Part shown: positions 1 to 5,940 of the stretch, piece after piece | Numbering within the stretch: position 1 is the first letter of the stretch | Layout: each line of letters begins with the position of its first letter | DNA from: DASQFI01 sp050264575 | Lineage (GTDB): Bacteria; Acidobacteriota; Vicinamibacteria; Vicinamibacterales; SCN-69-37 | Reading direction: 5' to 3' | NCBI GenBank assembly: GCA_050264575.1 | Contig: JBLNGH010000651.1 | Location: forward strand, 1 to 5,940 | Length of the DNA: 5,940 nucleotides | Made by a program: the position numbers and the translations under genes | The notes under the pieces: generated by a model | What the model saw: the letters and a program-made list of their open reading frames with translations, nothing else | The model's database searches: none | What the model was told of the DNA's origin: nothing

Positions 1-139
1 AGGCCGCCGAATCTTTTGGATTGCCCGCAAAGAGCGGCGCGACCGAGCTGAAATCGTGGAGATAGGCGGTGACGAGCGGCCGGATCCAGGGCAGGCGTTG
101 AAGATCGATCGCGTCACGCACGAGGCCTGTCGCTGGCAT
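1..139 (-). CDS. bshC: BshC-like protein, N-terminal fragment (putative bacillithiol synthase, cysteine-adding enzyme)
   Basis: Partial gene: only the first 46 codons are inside the window, and it continues past the left edge. Read on the minus strand from ATG at 139, it begins MPATGLVRDAIDLQRLPWIR and goes on with TAYLHDFSSVAPLFAGNP. A short acidic lead-in, then a 'LPW' motif, a 'YLxDFxxVAPFFxGNP'-type stretch and the following segment is the pattern I associate with the N-terminus of BshC. BshC joins cysteine to glucosaminyl-malate in the last step of bacillithiol synthesis in the cytoplasm. No catalytic region is visible, so the call rests on this short match. An in-frame GTG at 160 (seven codons upstream) is an alternative start, limited by an in-frame TGA just before it. 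No strong Shine-Dalgarno precedes either start. The gene is divergent from the kinase-like gene. Had it been another enzyme, the short similarity would be coincidental. Confidence 0.7.
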   Translation of the reverse strand, partial: MPATGLVRDAIDLQRLPWIRPLVTAYLHDFSSVAPLFAGNPKDSAA

Positions 140-168
140 CGTCTCGGAATCGCCGGACACGACTGCTC

Positions 169-197
169 ATTACATCATGATCTTCATGCGCTCTTTA
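169..197 (-). promoter_or_regulatory. Candidate sigma-70-type promoter for the bshC-like gene
   Basis: On the minus strand, TGTAAT (169-174) matches the -10 consensus at five of six positions. Seventeen bases upstream, TAAAGA (192-197) matches the -35 consensus at only three of six. A start of transcription near 162 would give a leader of roughly 20 bases before the ATG at 139, and would favour that ATG over the GTG at 160. This is by eye only; one 5/6 hexamer can occur by chance, although this stretch is AT-richer than its surroundings. Confidence 0.25.
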
Positions 198-221
198 GTG
201 CTACAGTTCTTATGGCTCCTC

Positions 222-226
222 GGGAG
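222..226 (+). promoter_or_regulatory. Ribosome binding site (GGGAG) that points to a CTG start at 235
   Basis: GGGAG is a good Shine-Dalgarno core. It is followed by an 8-base spacer (227-234) and then CTG at 235, in the frame of the kinase-like gene. The same frame is closed by TAG at 196-198 and has no ATG, GTG or TTG between that stop and the GTG at 292, which lies inside the first kinase strand. The site therefore decides the start: it is well placed for 235 and far too distant (65 bases) for 292. Confidence 0.55.
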
Positions 227-234
227 TACGTCCA

Positions 235-2469
235 CTGCCTTTCGAAGATTCAGCAGGCTCACCACCTCCGTCCGCATTCGGCAGCTATCGAGTGCTGCAT
301 CAGATTGGCAGCGGTGTTCTTGGGCCCGTCTTCCGCACCTACGAGCCGCAGCGCGATCGGCTGGTTGCCGTAAAGGTCTTCAAGCTCGATCTGGTGCCCG
401 AGGACGTCGCGCGGCTCGCCGACGCTTTGCAGCGGCTGGTGGCCAGCCCGACCACGTATCCCGGCATCGTCCGCGTGCTGGACGCGGGCCTCGAGGGAAC
501 TTCCCCCTTCGTCGCGATGGAATATGCGTCCGGCGAATCGCTCGACGTGGCGCTTCGCGATTTTGCGCCGGGACTCGCCCGCGCGCTGCCACTCCTCATC
601 GACATCGGCCGGGCGATTGACGCGTCGTGGGCGGAAGAGCGTGGGCATGGCGCGCTCCACCCGCGCGACGTGATCGTGTCGACGGGCGTGGCCGACACGC
701 GCATCACCGGTTTCGGCATCACGTCGGCGCTCGAGTCCATTGGGGCTCGCGCGCCGGTGCGGCGGCCGTACACCGCGCCGGAACGCGTCGAAGGCGAGCC
801 ATGGGACATCCGGGCGGACGTCTACTCGCTTGGCGCCATTGCCCATGAGCTGTTGACGGGACGCCGGCCGGTGGGGTCGGGCGAGCAGGACGGCACAATC
901 GCGCCGGAGCTCGCGCCGGAACAACGCGTCTCGATTCGCCGGGTGATCGGCAAGGCGCTGTCGGAGCGCCCTGCGGATCGGTACCCGAACGCGGCCGCGT
1001 TCGTTACCGAGCTCGAAAGGATTGCGCAGAGCGCAGGTGTCCTCGCGTCCGTCCCGGTGGCGGCACCAACCGCGGCGATGGACTTCTTCCCGTCTGAAAA
1101 GCCCGTTTCGAAACCGGCGCCCGAGTCGCATCCGCCAACGCCTCGCACCTGGCATCCCACGTTGCCGGATGCGCCACGGCCGTCGCAAGAAGCGGCCGCC
1201 CCCGCGCCGGCGCCGGCCGCAAAACCCGCCGGCCGTCCAGCGGCGGCGAAGACGACATCGCCAAAGCCTTCAGTCGCGCCCACGGGGGTTTCCGCAAAGT
1301 CCGGCGCGATGGGAGTTGCGACTGGCCGAACTGTTCCTGGCAAGCCGTCGCCGCCCCGTGTCGAAGCGGCTCCGAAACCGGCACCACCGGCAGCACCGGC
1401 CGCAACGATCGCGGCTGCTGCGGCCGTTGCTGGCGGGGCGACAGCCTTTGCTTCAGGCGAACCTCCTCTCGAGCCGCCGGCAAGCCCGCTCGTCGAGCCG
1501 CCAGAGACGATGGCGCCGCGCAAGTCGGATACACGCCACCTGTCGATCACGCGCGTCGATCCGGATGCACCGGCTGCGCCGGCCGTTGCGGCAGCAACCG
1601 TTGTGCGGCCGCCGCCGGCGGGTCCTGTCACGCCGCACACCGCGCTGGGCAGCCCGAGGATTTCACTCGGGCCCGGCGCCTACCAACCGGTGTTCAGCAC
1701 GCGTGACACGTCGTTCGATTCGCGATCCTTTCCGTGGGCTGCCATCGGCGTTGCCGTCGTCGCGGCGTTGATCGCCGGTGGCGTCGGCGGCTACCTGCTT
1801 GGCGCCCGAAGCGCCAGACCGGTGGCCTCACAGGCGAGCGTCGGCAAACCCGCGGGCCAGACGGCCACGGATGTCCCCGTCACCTCCGAGCCAGCGCCGA
1901 AACCGTCGTCAGACGCGCCGCCCGCGCCGTCACGGCCGGCAGGTCCAACCGCGGCGATTCGGAAGCCCTCATCACGCTCGACACCGCCGCCGGCGACCCG
2001 GGTGTCGGACGTGCGCGGACGGATCATCGTGCGCTCCGTTCCATCTGGCGCGATCGTCACCGTCGACGGCCGGTTGTACGGCGAGACGCCGTTGACGGTT
2101 CGCGACCTCGTGCTGGGCGCGCATTCGGTGCAAATTGCTCATCCTGGTTATGTGCCACGGACCGATCGCCTCACACTGACGTCCGGCGCGCCGTCGCAGA
2201 CCGTGTCAGCGCAGCTGGAACCGGGCGTTGATACGGCGAAAGCCGGCGCCACGCAGGGATCGGTCTTCGTCGATACGCGTCCGAGAGGCGCGCGCGTCAC
2301 GATCGACGGGCGCGACGCCGGCGTGACGCCGGTACAGATTCCCGAAGTGTCGCTGGGCCCGCACAAGATCACGCTCGAACTGGCGGGATACAAGACCCTG
2401 AACGCCGACATCGTGGTCACGCCAGGACCGCCCACGAAGTTCGCCGTCACGCTCGAACAGGTGCGATAG
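235..2469 (+). CDS. Membrane-anchored Ser/Thr kinase-like protein (probable pseudokinase) with two C-terminal PEGA domains
   Basis: About 744 residues if started at CTG 235; 725 if started at GTG 292. Numbering here is from 235. Kinase-like domain, about 18-265: glycine loop GSGVLG (25-30), the VAVK lysine K47, APE (181-183) and the helix-F Asp in ADVYSLG (D195) are all present. The catalytic loop reads HGALHPRD (138-145) where active kinases have HRDxKPxN, so the catalytic Asp is Ala140, the Lys is His142 and the Asn is Asp145. The metal-binding DFG is GFG (159-161). Phosphotransfer is thus unlikely; a nucleotide-sensing or scaffold role is inference. A Pro/Ala-rich linker (about 270-500) leads to one transmembrane helix (501-524, starting WAAIGVAVVAAL). 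After a second low-complexity linker come PEGA repeats at 594-663 and 675-744, each with a GAxVxxDG...G.TP core and a GY. PEGA domains are usually outside the cytoplasmic membrane. The upstream residues FGSYR before VLHQIGSG match the usual kinase N-terminal strand, supporting the CTG start. The partner and target are unknown. It is divergent from bshC, and carAB follows 86 bases later. Confidence 0.88.
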   Translation: MPFEDSAGSPPPSAFGSYRVLHQIGSGVLGPVFRTYEPQRDRLVAVKVFKLDLVPEDVARLADALQRLVASPTTYPGIVRVLDAGLEGTSPFVAMEYASGESLDVALRDFAPGLARALPLLIDIGRAIDASWAEERGHGALHPRDVIVSTGVADTRITGFGITSALESIGARAPVRRPYTAPERVEGEPWDIRADVYSLGAIAHELLTGRRPVGSGEQDGTIAPELAPEQRVSIRRVIGKALSERPADRYPNAAAFVTELERIAQSAGVLASVPVAAPTAAMDFFPSEKPVSKPAPESHPPTPRTWHPTLPDAPRPSQEAAAPAPAPAAKPAGRPAAAKTTSPKPSVAPTGVSAKSGAMGVATGRTVPGKPSPPRVEAAPKPAPPAAPAATIAAAAAVAGGATAFASGEPPLEPPASPLVEPPETMAPRKSDTRHLSITRVDPDAPAAPAVAAATVVRPPPAGPVTPHTALGSPRISLGPGAYQPVFSTRDTSFDSRSFPWAAIGVAVVAALIAGGVGGYLLGARSARPVASQASVGKPAGQTATDVPVTSEPAPKPSSDAPPAPSRPAGPTAAIRKPSSRSTPPPATRVSDVRGRIIVRSVPSGAIVTVDGRLYGETPLTVRDLVLGAHSVQIAHPGYVPRTDRLTLTSGAPSQTVSAQLEPGVDTAKAGATQGSVFVDTRPRGARVTIDGRDAGVTPVQIPEVSLGPHKITLELAGYKTLNADIVVTPGPPTKFAVTLEQVR

Positions 2470-2555
2470 TTACTGGTGCGACTCGGAGCATCATTCCTGA
2501 ATCGGTTACACGTGTGGCACATCGATTCGATAGATCGATTCTGTAGACTTTTGTG
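2470..2555 (+). promoter_or_regulatory. Intergenic region upstream of carA, with a direct repeat and a weak promoter-like element
   Basis: This AT-richer gap separates the kinase-like gene from carA. ATCGATTC occurs at 2521-2528 and again at 2534-2541, a 13-base period; since ATCGAT is self-complementary the pair can also be read as an inverted repeat. An 8-base palindrome ACACGTGT lies at 2508-2515. TAGACT (2544-2549) is a poor -10 candidate with no recognisable -35 at the usual distance. Its position would put transcription initiation at about the carA ATG, giving a leaderless mRNA. There is no convincing hairpin plus U-run terminator after the kinase-like gene, so read-through into carA is possible. 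An operator role for the repeat is inference. Confidence 0.3.
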
Positions 2556-3683
2556 ATGGACGCTTTACTCGCGCTCGAAAACGGTCAGTGGTTCCGCGGC
2601 AAATCGGTCGGCGCGCTGGGGGAGACGTCCGGCGAAGTCGTCTTCAACACGAGCATGACCGGCTACCAGGAAGTGCTGACCGATCCGTCCTACGCCGGCC
2701 AGATCGTCACGATGACGTGCCCGGAGATCGGCAATTACGGCATCGCCGGCGAGGATGTCGAGTCCCGCGGCGTGCAGGTCGCCGGGTTCGTCATTCGGGA
2801 CGAGTCGCCGGTCGCGAGCAACTGGCGCGCCGAAGGCACGCTTCGCGACTACCTCACTCGTCAGGGCATCGTCGCCATCTCCGACGTCGACACGCGCGCG
2901 CTGACGCGCCTGCTGCGGTCGTCCGGCGTGATGCGCGGCGTGATCGCGACCGGCCGGCCGGATCCCGACGATCTCGTCGACAAGGCGCGCGCCATTCCGA
3001 AGATGGAAGGCTCCGATCTCGTGCGCGGCGTCACGTGCGGCGAGCCGTTCGACTACCAGCCGCTCGCGTCCGACGATCAGGAATTCCTCGTCACGCCGGG
3101 CCGGCGCGCGACGAGACCGTTGCGCGTCGCCGCGTACGACTACGGCATGAAGTGGAATATCCTGCGCCGCTTTGCCGCGCACGGCTGCGAGGTCCGCGTC
3201 TTTCCGGCGACGACCCCCGCCGCCGAACTGCTGCAGACCAAGCCGGACGGCGTGTTCCTGAGCAACGGCCCGGGCGATCCGGCCGTGCTCGACTACGCCA
3301 TCGACAACGCCCGGACGCTGATCCAGAGCGAGGTCCCCACATTCGGCATTTGTCTCGGCCATCAAGTCCTCGGTCTGGCGATGGGCGCGCGCACCTTCAA
3401 GCTCAAGTTCGGGCATCGCGGCGCGAACCATCCGGTGAAAGAGCTCCGCTCGGACAAGGTCGAGATCACCTCGCAGAATCACGGGTTCGCCGTCGATCCC
3501 GGCTCGCTTCCGCACGACGTCGAGATCACGCACCTGAACCTGTACGACGGGACGATTGAAGGGCTCCGCCACACGTCGAAGCCCGTGTTCTGCGTGCAGT
3601 ACCATCCGGAGGCGTCGCCCGGGCCGCACGACGCGGATTACCTCTTCGGGCTCTTCCTCGACGAGATGGAAAAGCACGCCTGA
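2556..3683 (+). CDS. carA: Carbamoyl-phosphate synthase small (glutamine amidotransferase) subunit
   Basis: CarA hydrolyses glutamine and passes ammonia through a tunnel to CarB, which makes carbamoyl phosphate for pyrimidine and arginine synthesis in the cytoplasm. At 375 residues it is near the usual length (E. coli 382). The N-terminal small-subunit domain (about 1-130) carries the family stretch FNTSMTGYQEVLTDPSYAGQ. The class I amidotransferase domain (about 185-370) shows GPGDP (238-242), the nucleophile Cys266 in GICLGHQ, NHGFAVD, and the His350/Glu352 pair in YHPEASPGPHD. These match E. coli Cys269, His353 and Glu355 closely, so the triad is complete and the enzyme should be active. 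A stop at 2544-2546 in frame limits the start to GTG 2553 or ATG 2556; ATG is chosen because MDALLALENG matches the usual N-terminus. There is no Shine-Dalgarno just upstream. carB follows after 9 bases in the same frame. Confidence 0.98.
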   Translation: MDALLALENGQWFRGKSVGALGETSGEVVFNTSMTGYQEVLTDPSYAGQIVTMTCPEIGNYGIAGEDVESRGVQVAGFVIRDESPVASNWRAEGTLRDYLTRQGIVAISDVDTRALTRLLRSSGVMRGVIATGRPDPDDLVDKARAIPKMEGSDLVRGVTCGEPFDYQPLASDDQEFLVTPGRRATRPLRVAAYDYGMKWNILRRFAAHGCEVRVFPATTPAAELLQTKPDGVFLSNGPGDPAVLDYAIDNARTLIQSEVPTFGICLGHQVLGLAMGARTFKLKFGHRGANHPVKELRSDKVEITSQNHGFAVDPGSLPHDVEITHLNLYDGTIEGLRHTSKPVFCVQYHPEASPGPHDADYLFGLFLDEMEKHA

Positions 3684-3692
3684 CCGATCGCC

Positions 3693-5940
3693 ATGCCTAA
3701 ACGGAACGACCTGCGGCGCGTGCTCGTCATCGGCTCTGGCCCGATCGTGATCGGTCAGGCCTGCGAGTTCGACTACTCCGGGACTCAGGCCTGCAAGGCG
3801 CTGAAGTCTGAGGGACTCGAGGTCATTCTGGTCAACAGCAATCCGGCGACGATCATGACCGACCCGGAGATTGCGGACCGCACGTACGTCGAGCCGCTGA
3901 CGGTCGAGATGATCGAGCAGGTGATCGAACGCGAGCGTCCGGATTCACTCCTGCCGACGGTGGGCGGTCAGACGGCGCTGAACCTGGCCGTGCAGCTCGG
4001 TGAGCAGGGCGTCCTCGATCGCCACGGCGTCAAGCTGATCGGCGCGTCGGTGACGGCGATCAAGGTCGCCGAGGATCGCCTGAAGTTCAAGGAAGCGATG
4101 CGCTCGATCGACATCGAGGTTCCCGAGAGCCTGTACGCGCGATCGATGGAACAGGCGTACGAGGCCGCCGAGCACATCGGAATGTTTCCGGTCATCATCC
4201 GGCCGTCGTTCACGCTCGGCGGCGTCGGCGGCGGCATCGCGTACAACATCGAGGAGTTTCGCGAGCTGGCGCGGCGCGGGCTCGGGATGAGCCCGGTCCA
4301 CGAGATCCTCGTGGAAGAGTCGGTGATCGGCTGGAAAGAGTTCGAGCTCGAGGTGATGCGCGATTGCGCCGACAACTTCGTCGTCATCTGCTCGATCGAG
4401 AACGTGGACGCCATGGGCGTGCACACCGGCGACAGCATCACGGTCGCGCCGGCGCTGACGCTCACCGACAAGGACTACCAGCGGATGCGCGACGCGGCGC
4501 GGCGCATCATCCGGCGCGTCGGGGTCGAGACCGGCGGGTCGAACATTCAGTTTGCGGTCAATCCCGCGAACGGCCGGATGGTCGCGATCGAGATGAACCC
4601 GCGCGTCTCGCGCTCGTCGGCCCTGGCGTCGAAAGCCACCGGCTTTCCGATCGCCAAGATCGCGGCGAAGCTCGCGCTCGGCTACCGGCTCGACGAAATC
4701 CGCAACGACATCACGCGCGAAACGCCGGCCTCCTTCGAGCCCACCATCGACTATGTCGTCGTGAAGGTGCCACGGTGGGCGTTCGAGAAGTTCCCGCAGG
4801 CGGATCGGTCGCTGTCGACGCAGATGAAATCGGTCGGCGAGGCGATGGCCATCGGCCGGACGTTCAAGGAAGCGTTTCTCAAAGCCTTCCGGTCGCTCGA
4901 GCTGGGCAGGAGCGGCCAGCTCCTGGGTCAGACCGCCGCCGGCGGGCTCGCCGAACAGGAAGACCAGGCGTCGCTGCAGCAGGCGCTCGGCATCCCGACC
5001 GACCGGCGGATGTGGGCGGTGTTCCGCGCGCTGGAGCGCGGATGGCCGGTCGAGGAAATCCACCGCCTCACGCACATCGACCGCTGGTTCCTCACGCAGT
5101 TTCAACAGATCGTGGATCTGGCCAAGTCAGCGGCCGCCGTCGGGCCGCGCGATCTGTCGGATGAGCTGCTCCGAGATCTCAAACGTGCCGGATTCGCCGA
5201 CAGCGATTTGGCGCTGATCCTCGGCCTGGACGAAGCGAGCCTCCGCGTGCGCCGGCAGGACGTCTCGCTCGCGCCGGCCTACAAGCGAATCGACACGTGC
5301 GCGGCGGAGTTCGAATCCTACACGCCGTATCTCTACGGCACCTTCGAGCCCGAATGCGAGGCCAACCCGACGCCGCGGGCGAAGGTCGTCATCCTCGGCA
5401 GCGGCCCGAACCGCATCGGTCAGGGGATCGAGTTCGATTACTGCTGCTGCCACGCCGCGTTCGCGCTCCGCGACGAGGGCTACGAGACCGTCATGGTGAA
5501 CTGCAATCCCGAGACGGTCTCCACCGACTACGACACGGTCGATCGGCTCTACTTCGAGCCGCTCACGTTCGAGGACGTGTTCGCGATCGTCGAACGGGAG
5601 CGCAGCGCGGGCGGCGAGGTCGCGTGCGTCGTGCAGTACGGCGGACAGACGCCGCTCAAGCTGGCGCTGCCGCTGCAGGAGGCCGGCGTCAGAATCCTCG
5701 GCACGAAGCCCGACTCCATCGATCTCGCGGAGGATCGCAAGCGGTTCGCCAAGCTCCTCTGGGACCTGGGGATCCCTCAGGCGCCGAGCGGCACCGCCAC
5801 GTCGGCCGACGAAGCGCGCGAGGTCGCGGCGGCCATCGGGTTTCCCGTGGTCGTCCGGCCGTCGTACGTGCTGGGCGGCCGCGCGATGGCCATCGTCTAT
5901 GACACGGCGGCGCTCGATCGCTACATGCGCCACGCCGTGC
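3693..5940 (+). CDS. carB: Carbamoyl-phosphate synthase large subunit, N-terminal about 70% (runs off the right edge)
   Basis: CarB makes carbamoyl phosphate from bicarbonate, two ATP and the ammonia delivered by CarA. The 749 codons present, out of a usual length near 1070, read without a stop or frameshift. Start ATG with MPKRNDLRRVLVIGSGPIVI matches the E. coli N-terminus. The carboxyphosphate half (about 1-400) holds the ATP-grasp core, including FTLGGVGGGIAYN and IEMNPRVSRSS with Glu300 and Asn302 (E. coli E299 and N301). The oligomerisation region (about 401-550) includes THIDRWFLTQF and is less conserved. The second, carbamoyl-phosphate half begins near residue 565, with GSGPNRIGQGIEFDYCCCHAA from Gly569, and continues through NCNPETVSTDYDT, VQYGGQTPLKLA and RPSYVLGGRAM at the edge. 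The C-terminal allosteric domain lies outside the window, so the regulator type (UMP/ornithine) cannot be judged. No Shine-Dalgarno is apparent; the 9-base gap from carA suggests translational coupling. The gene is in the same frame as carA. Confidence 0.98.
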   Translation, partial: MPKRNDLRRVLVIGSGPIVIGQACEFDYSGTQACKALKSEGLEVILVNSNPATIMTDPEIADRTYVEPLTVEMIEQVIERERPDSLLPTVGGQTALNLAVQLGEQGVLDRHGVKLIGASVTAIKVAEDRLKFKEAMRSIDIEVPESLYARSMEQAYEAAEHIGMFPVIIRPSFTLGGVGGGIAYNIEEFRELARRGLGMSPVHEILVEESVIGWKEFELEVMRDCADNFVVICSIENVDAMGVHTGDSITVAPALTLTDKDYQRMRDAARRIIRRVGVETGGSNIQFAVNPANGRMVAIEMNPRVSRSSALASKATGFPIAKIAAKLALGYRLDEIRNDITRETPASFEPTIDYVVVKVPRWAFEKFPQADRSLSTQMKSVGEAMAIGRTFKEAFLKAFRSLELGRSGQLLGQTAAGGLAEQEDQASLQQALGIPTDRRMWAVFRALERGWPVEEIHRLTHIDRWFLTQFQQIVDLAKSAAAVGPRDLSDELLRDLKRAGFADSDLALILGLDEASLRVRRQDVSLAPAYKRIDTCAAEFESYTPYLYGTFEPECEANPTPRAKVVILGSGPNRIGQGIEFDYCCCHAAFALRDEGYETVMVNCNPETVSTDYDTVDRLYFEPLTFEDVFAIVERERSAGGEVACVVQYGGQTPLKLALPLQEAGVRILGTKPDSIDLAEDRKRFAKLLWDLGIPQAPSGTATSADEAREVAAAIGFPVVVRPSYVLGGRAMAIVYDTAALDRYMRHAV

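Noticed and set aside
292..294. GTG 292 as the start of the kinase-like gene.
   Set aside because: It lies inside the first kinase strand, after the FGSYR residues usual in this family, and no ribosome binding site precedes it. It stays as the fallback start if CTG is not used.
56..373. Open frame on the plus strand at the left edge, about 105 codons, overlapping the bshC-like start and the kinase-like start.
   Set aside because: Its residues look random and it is antisense to the bshC-like reading, which has family-like motifs; a shadow frame.
822..1640. Minus-strand open frame of 272 codons antisense to the Pro/Ala linker.
   Set aside because: Gly/Ala-rich composition is what GC-rich antisense of a Pro/Ala linker would give; no family motif.
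2508..2515. Palindrome ACACGTGT.
   Set aside because: Only eight bases long with no extension on either side; such a site is too common to call an operator on its own.
2470..2552. Possible terminator after the kinase-like gene.
   Set aside because: No GC-rich hairpin followed by a T-run could be found; the only foldable part is the short ATCGAT repeat.
2553..2555. GTG 2553 as the start of carA.
   Set aside because: ATG immediately follows at 2556 and gives the usual CarA N-terminus; GTG adds only one residue and has no better ribosome binding site.
2565..3677. Minus-strand open frame of 370 codons opposite carA.
   Set aside because: Arg-rich and motif-free, a GC-driven antisense shadow of the conserved carA frame.
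3945..5105. Minus-strand open frame of 386 codons opposite carB.
   Set aside because: Arg/Asp/Leu-rich with no recognisable motifs; explained by codon bias in carB, which is unmistakable on the plus strand.

Overview
The window is high-GC DNA that reads like an ordinary bacterial chromosome. It holds four protein-coding genes and no sign of mobile DNA, CRISPR or RNA genes. Three things together suggest an Acidobacteriota-type bacterium, perhaps of the Vicinamibacteria: the GC-rich codon use, a BshC-like bacillithiol gene start, and a membrane kinase-like protein ending in PEGA domains. This placement is inference; no taxonomic marker is present.

Layout from left to right: (1) At 1-139, minus strand, lie the first 46 codons of a gene whose N-terminus resembles BshC, the cysteine-adding enzyme of bacillithiol synthesis. 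The rest lies off the left edge. (2) A 95-base divergent intergenic region (140-234) carries a weak promoter candidate for bshC and a clear GGGAG ribosome binding site for the next gene. (3) At 235-2469, plus strand, is a large protein with a kinase fold, a long Pro/Ala linker, one transmembrane segment and two PEGA domains. Its catalytic residues are degenerate (the HRD Asp and DFG Asp are both replaced), so it is most likely a pseudokinase. Its start appears to be a CTG codon, because the reading frame has no usable ATG, GTG or TTG upstream of the conserved first strand. (4) A short AT-richer gap (2470-2555) has a direct repeat just before carA. (5) carA (2556-3683) and carB (3693-5940, running off the right edge) encode the two subunits of glutamine-dependent carbamoyl-phosphate synthetase, 9 bases apart and evidently co-transcribed.

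CarA and CarB act as one enzyme supplying carbamoyl phosphate for pyrimidine and arginine synthesis. The pseudokinase and the bshC-like gene have no evident metabolic link to carAB. They are divergent neighbours of each other. The most noteworthy object is the pseudokinase-TM-PEGA protein and its unusual start; the carAB part is textbook.
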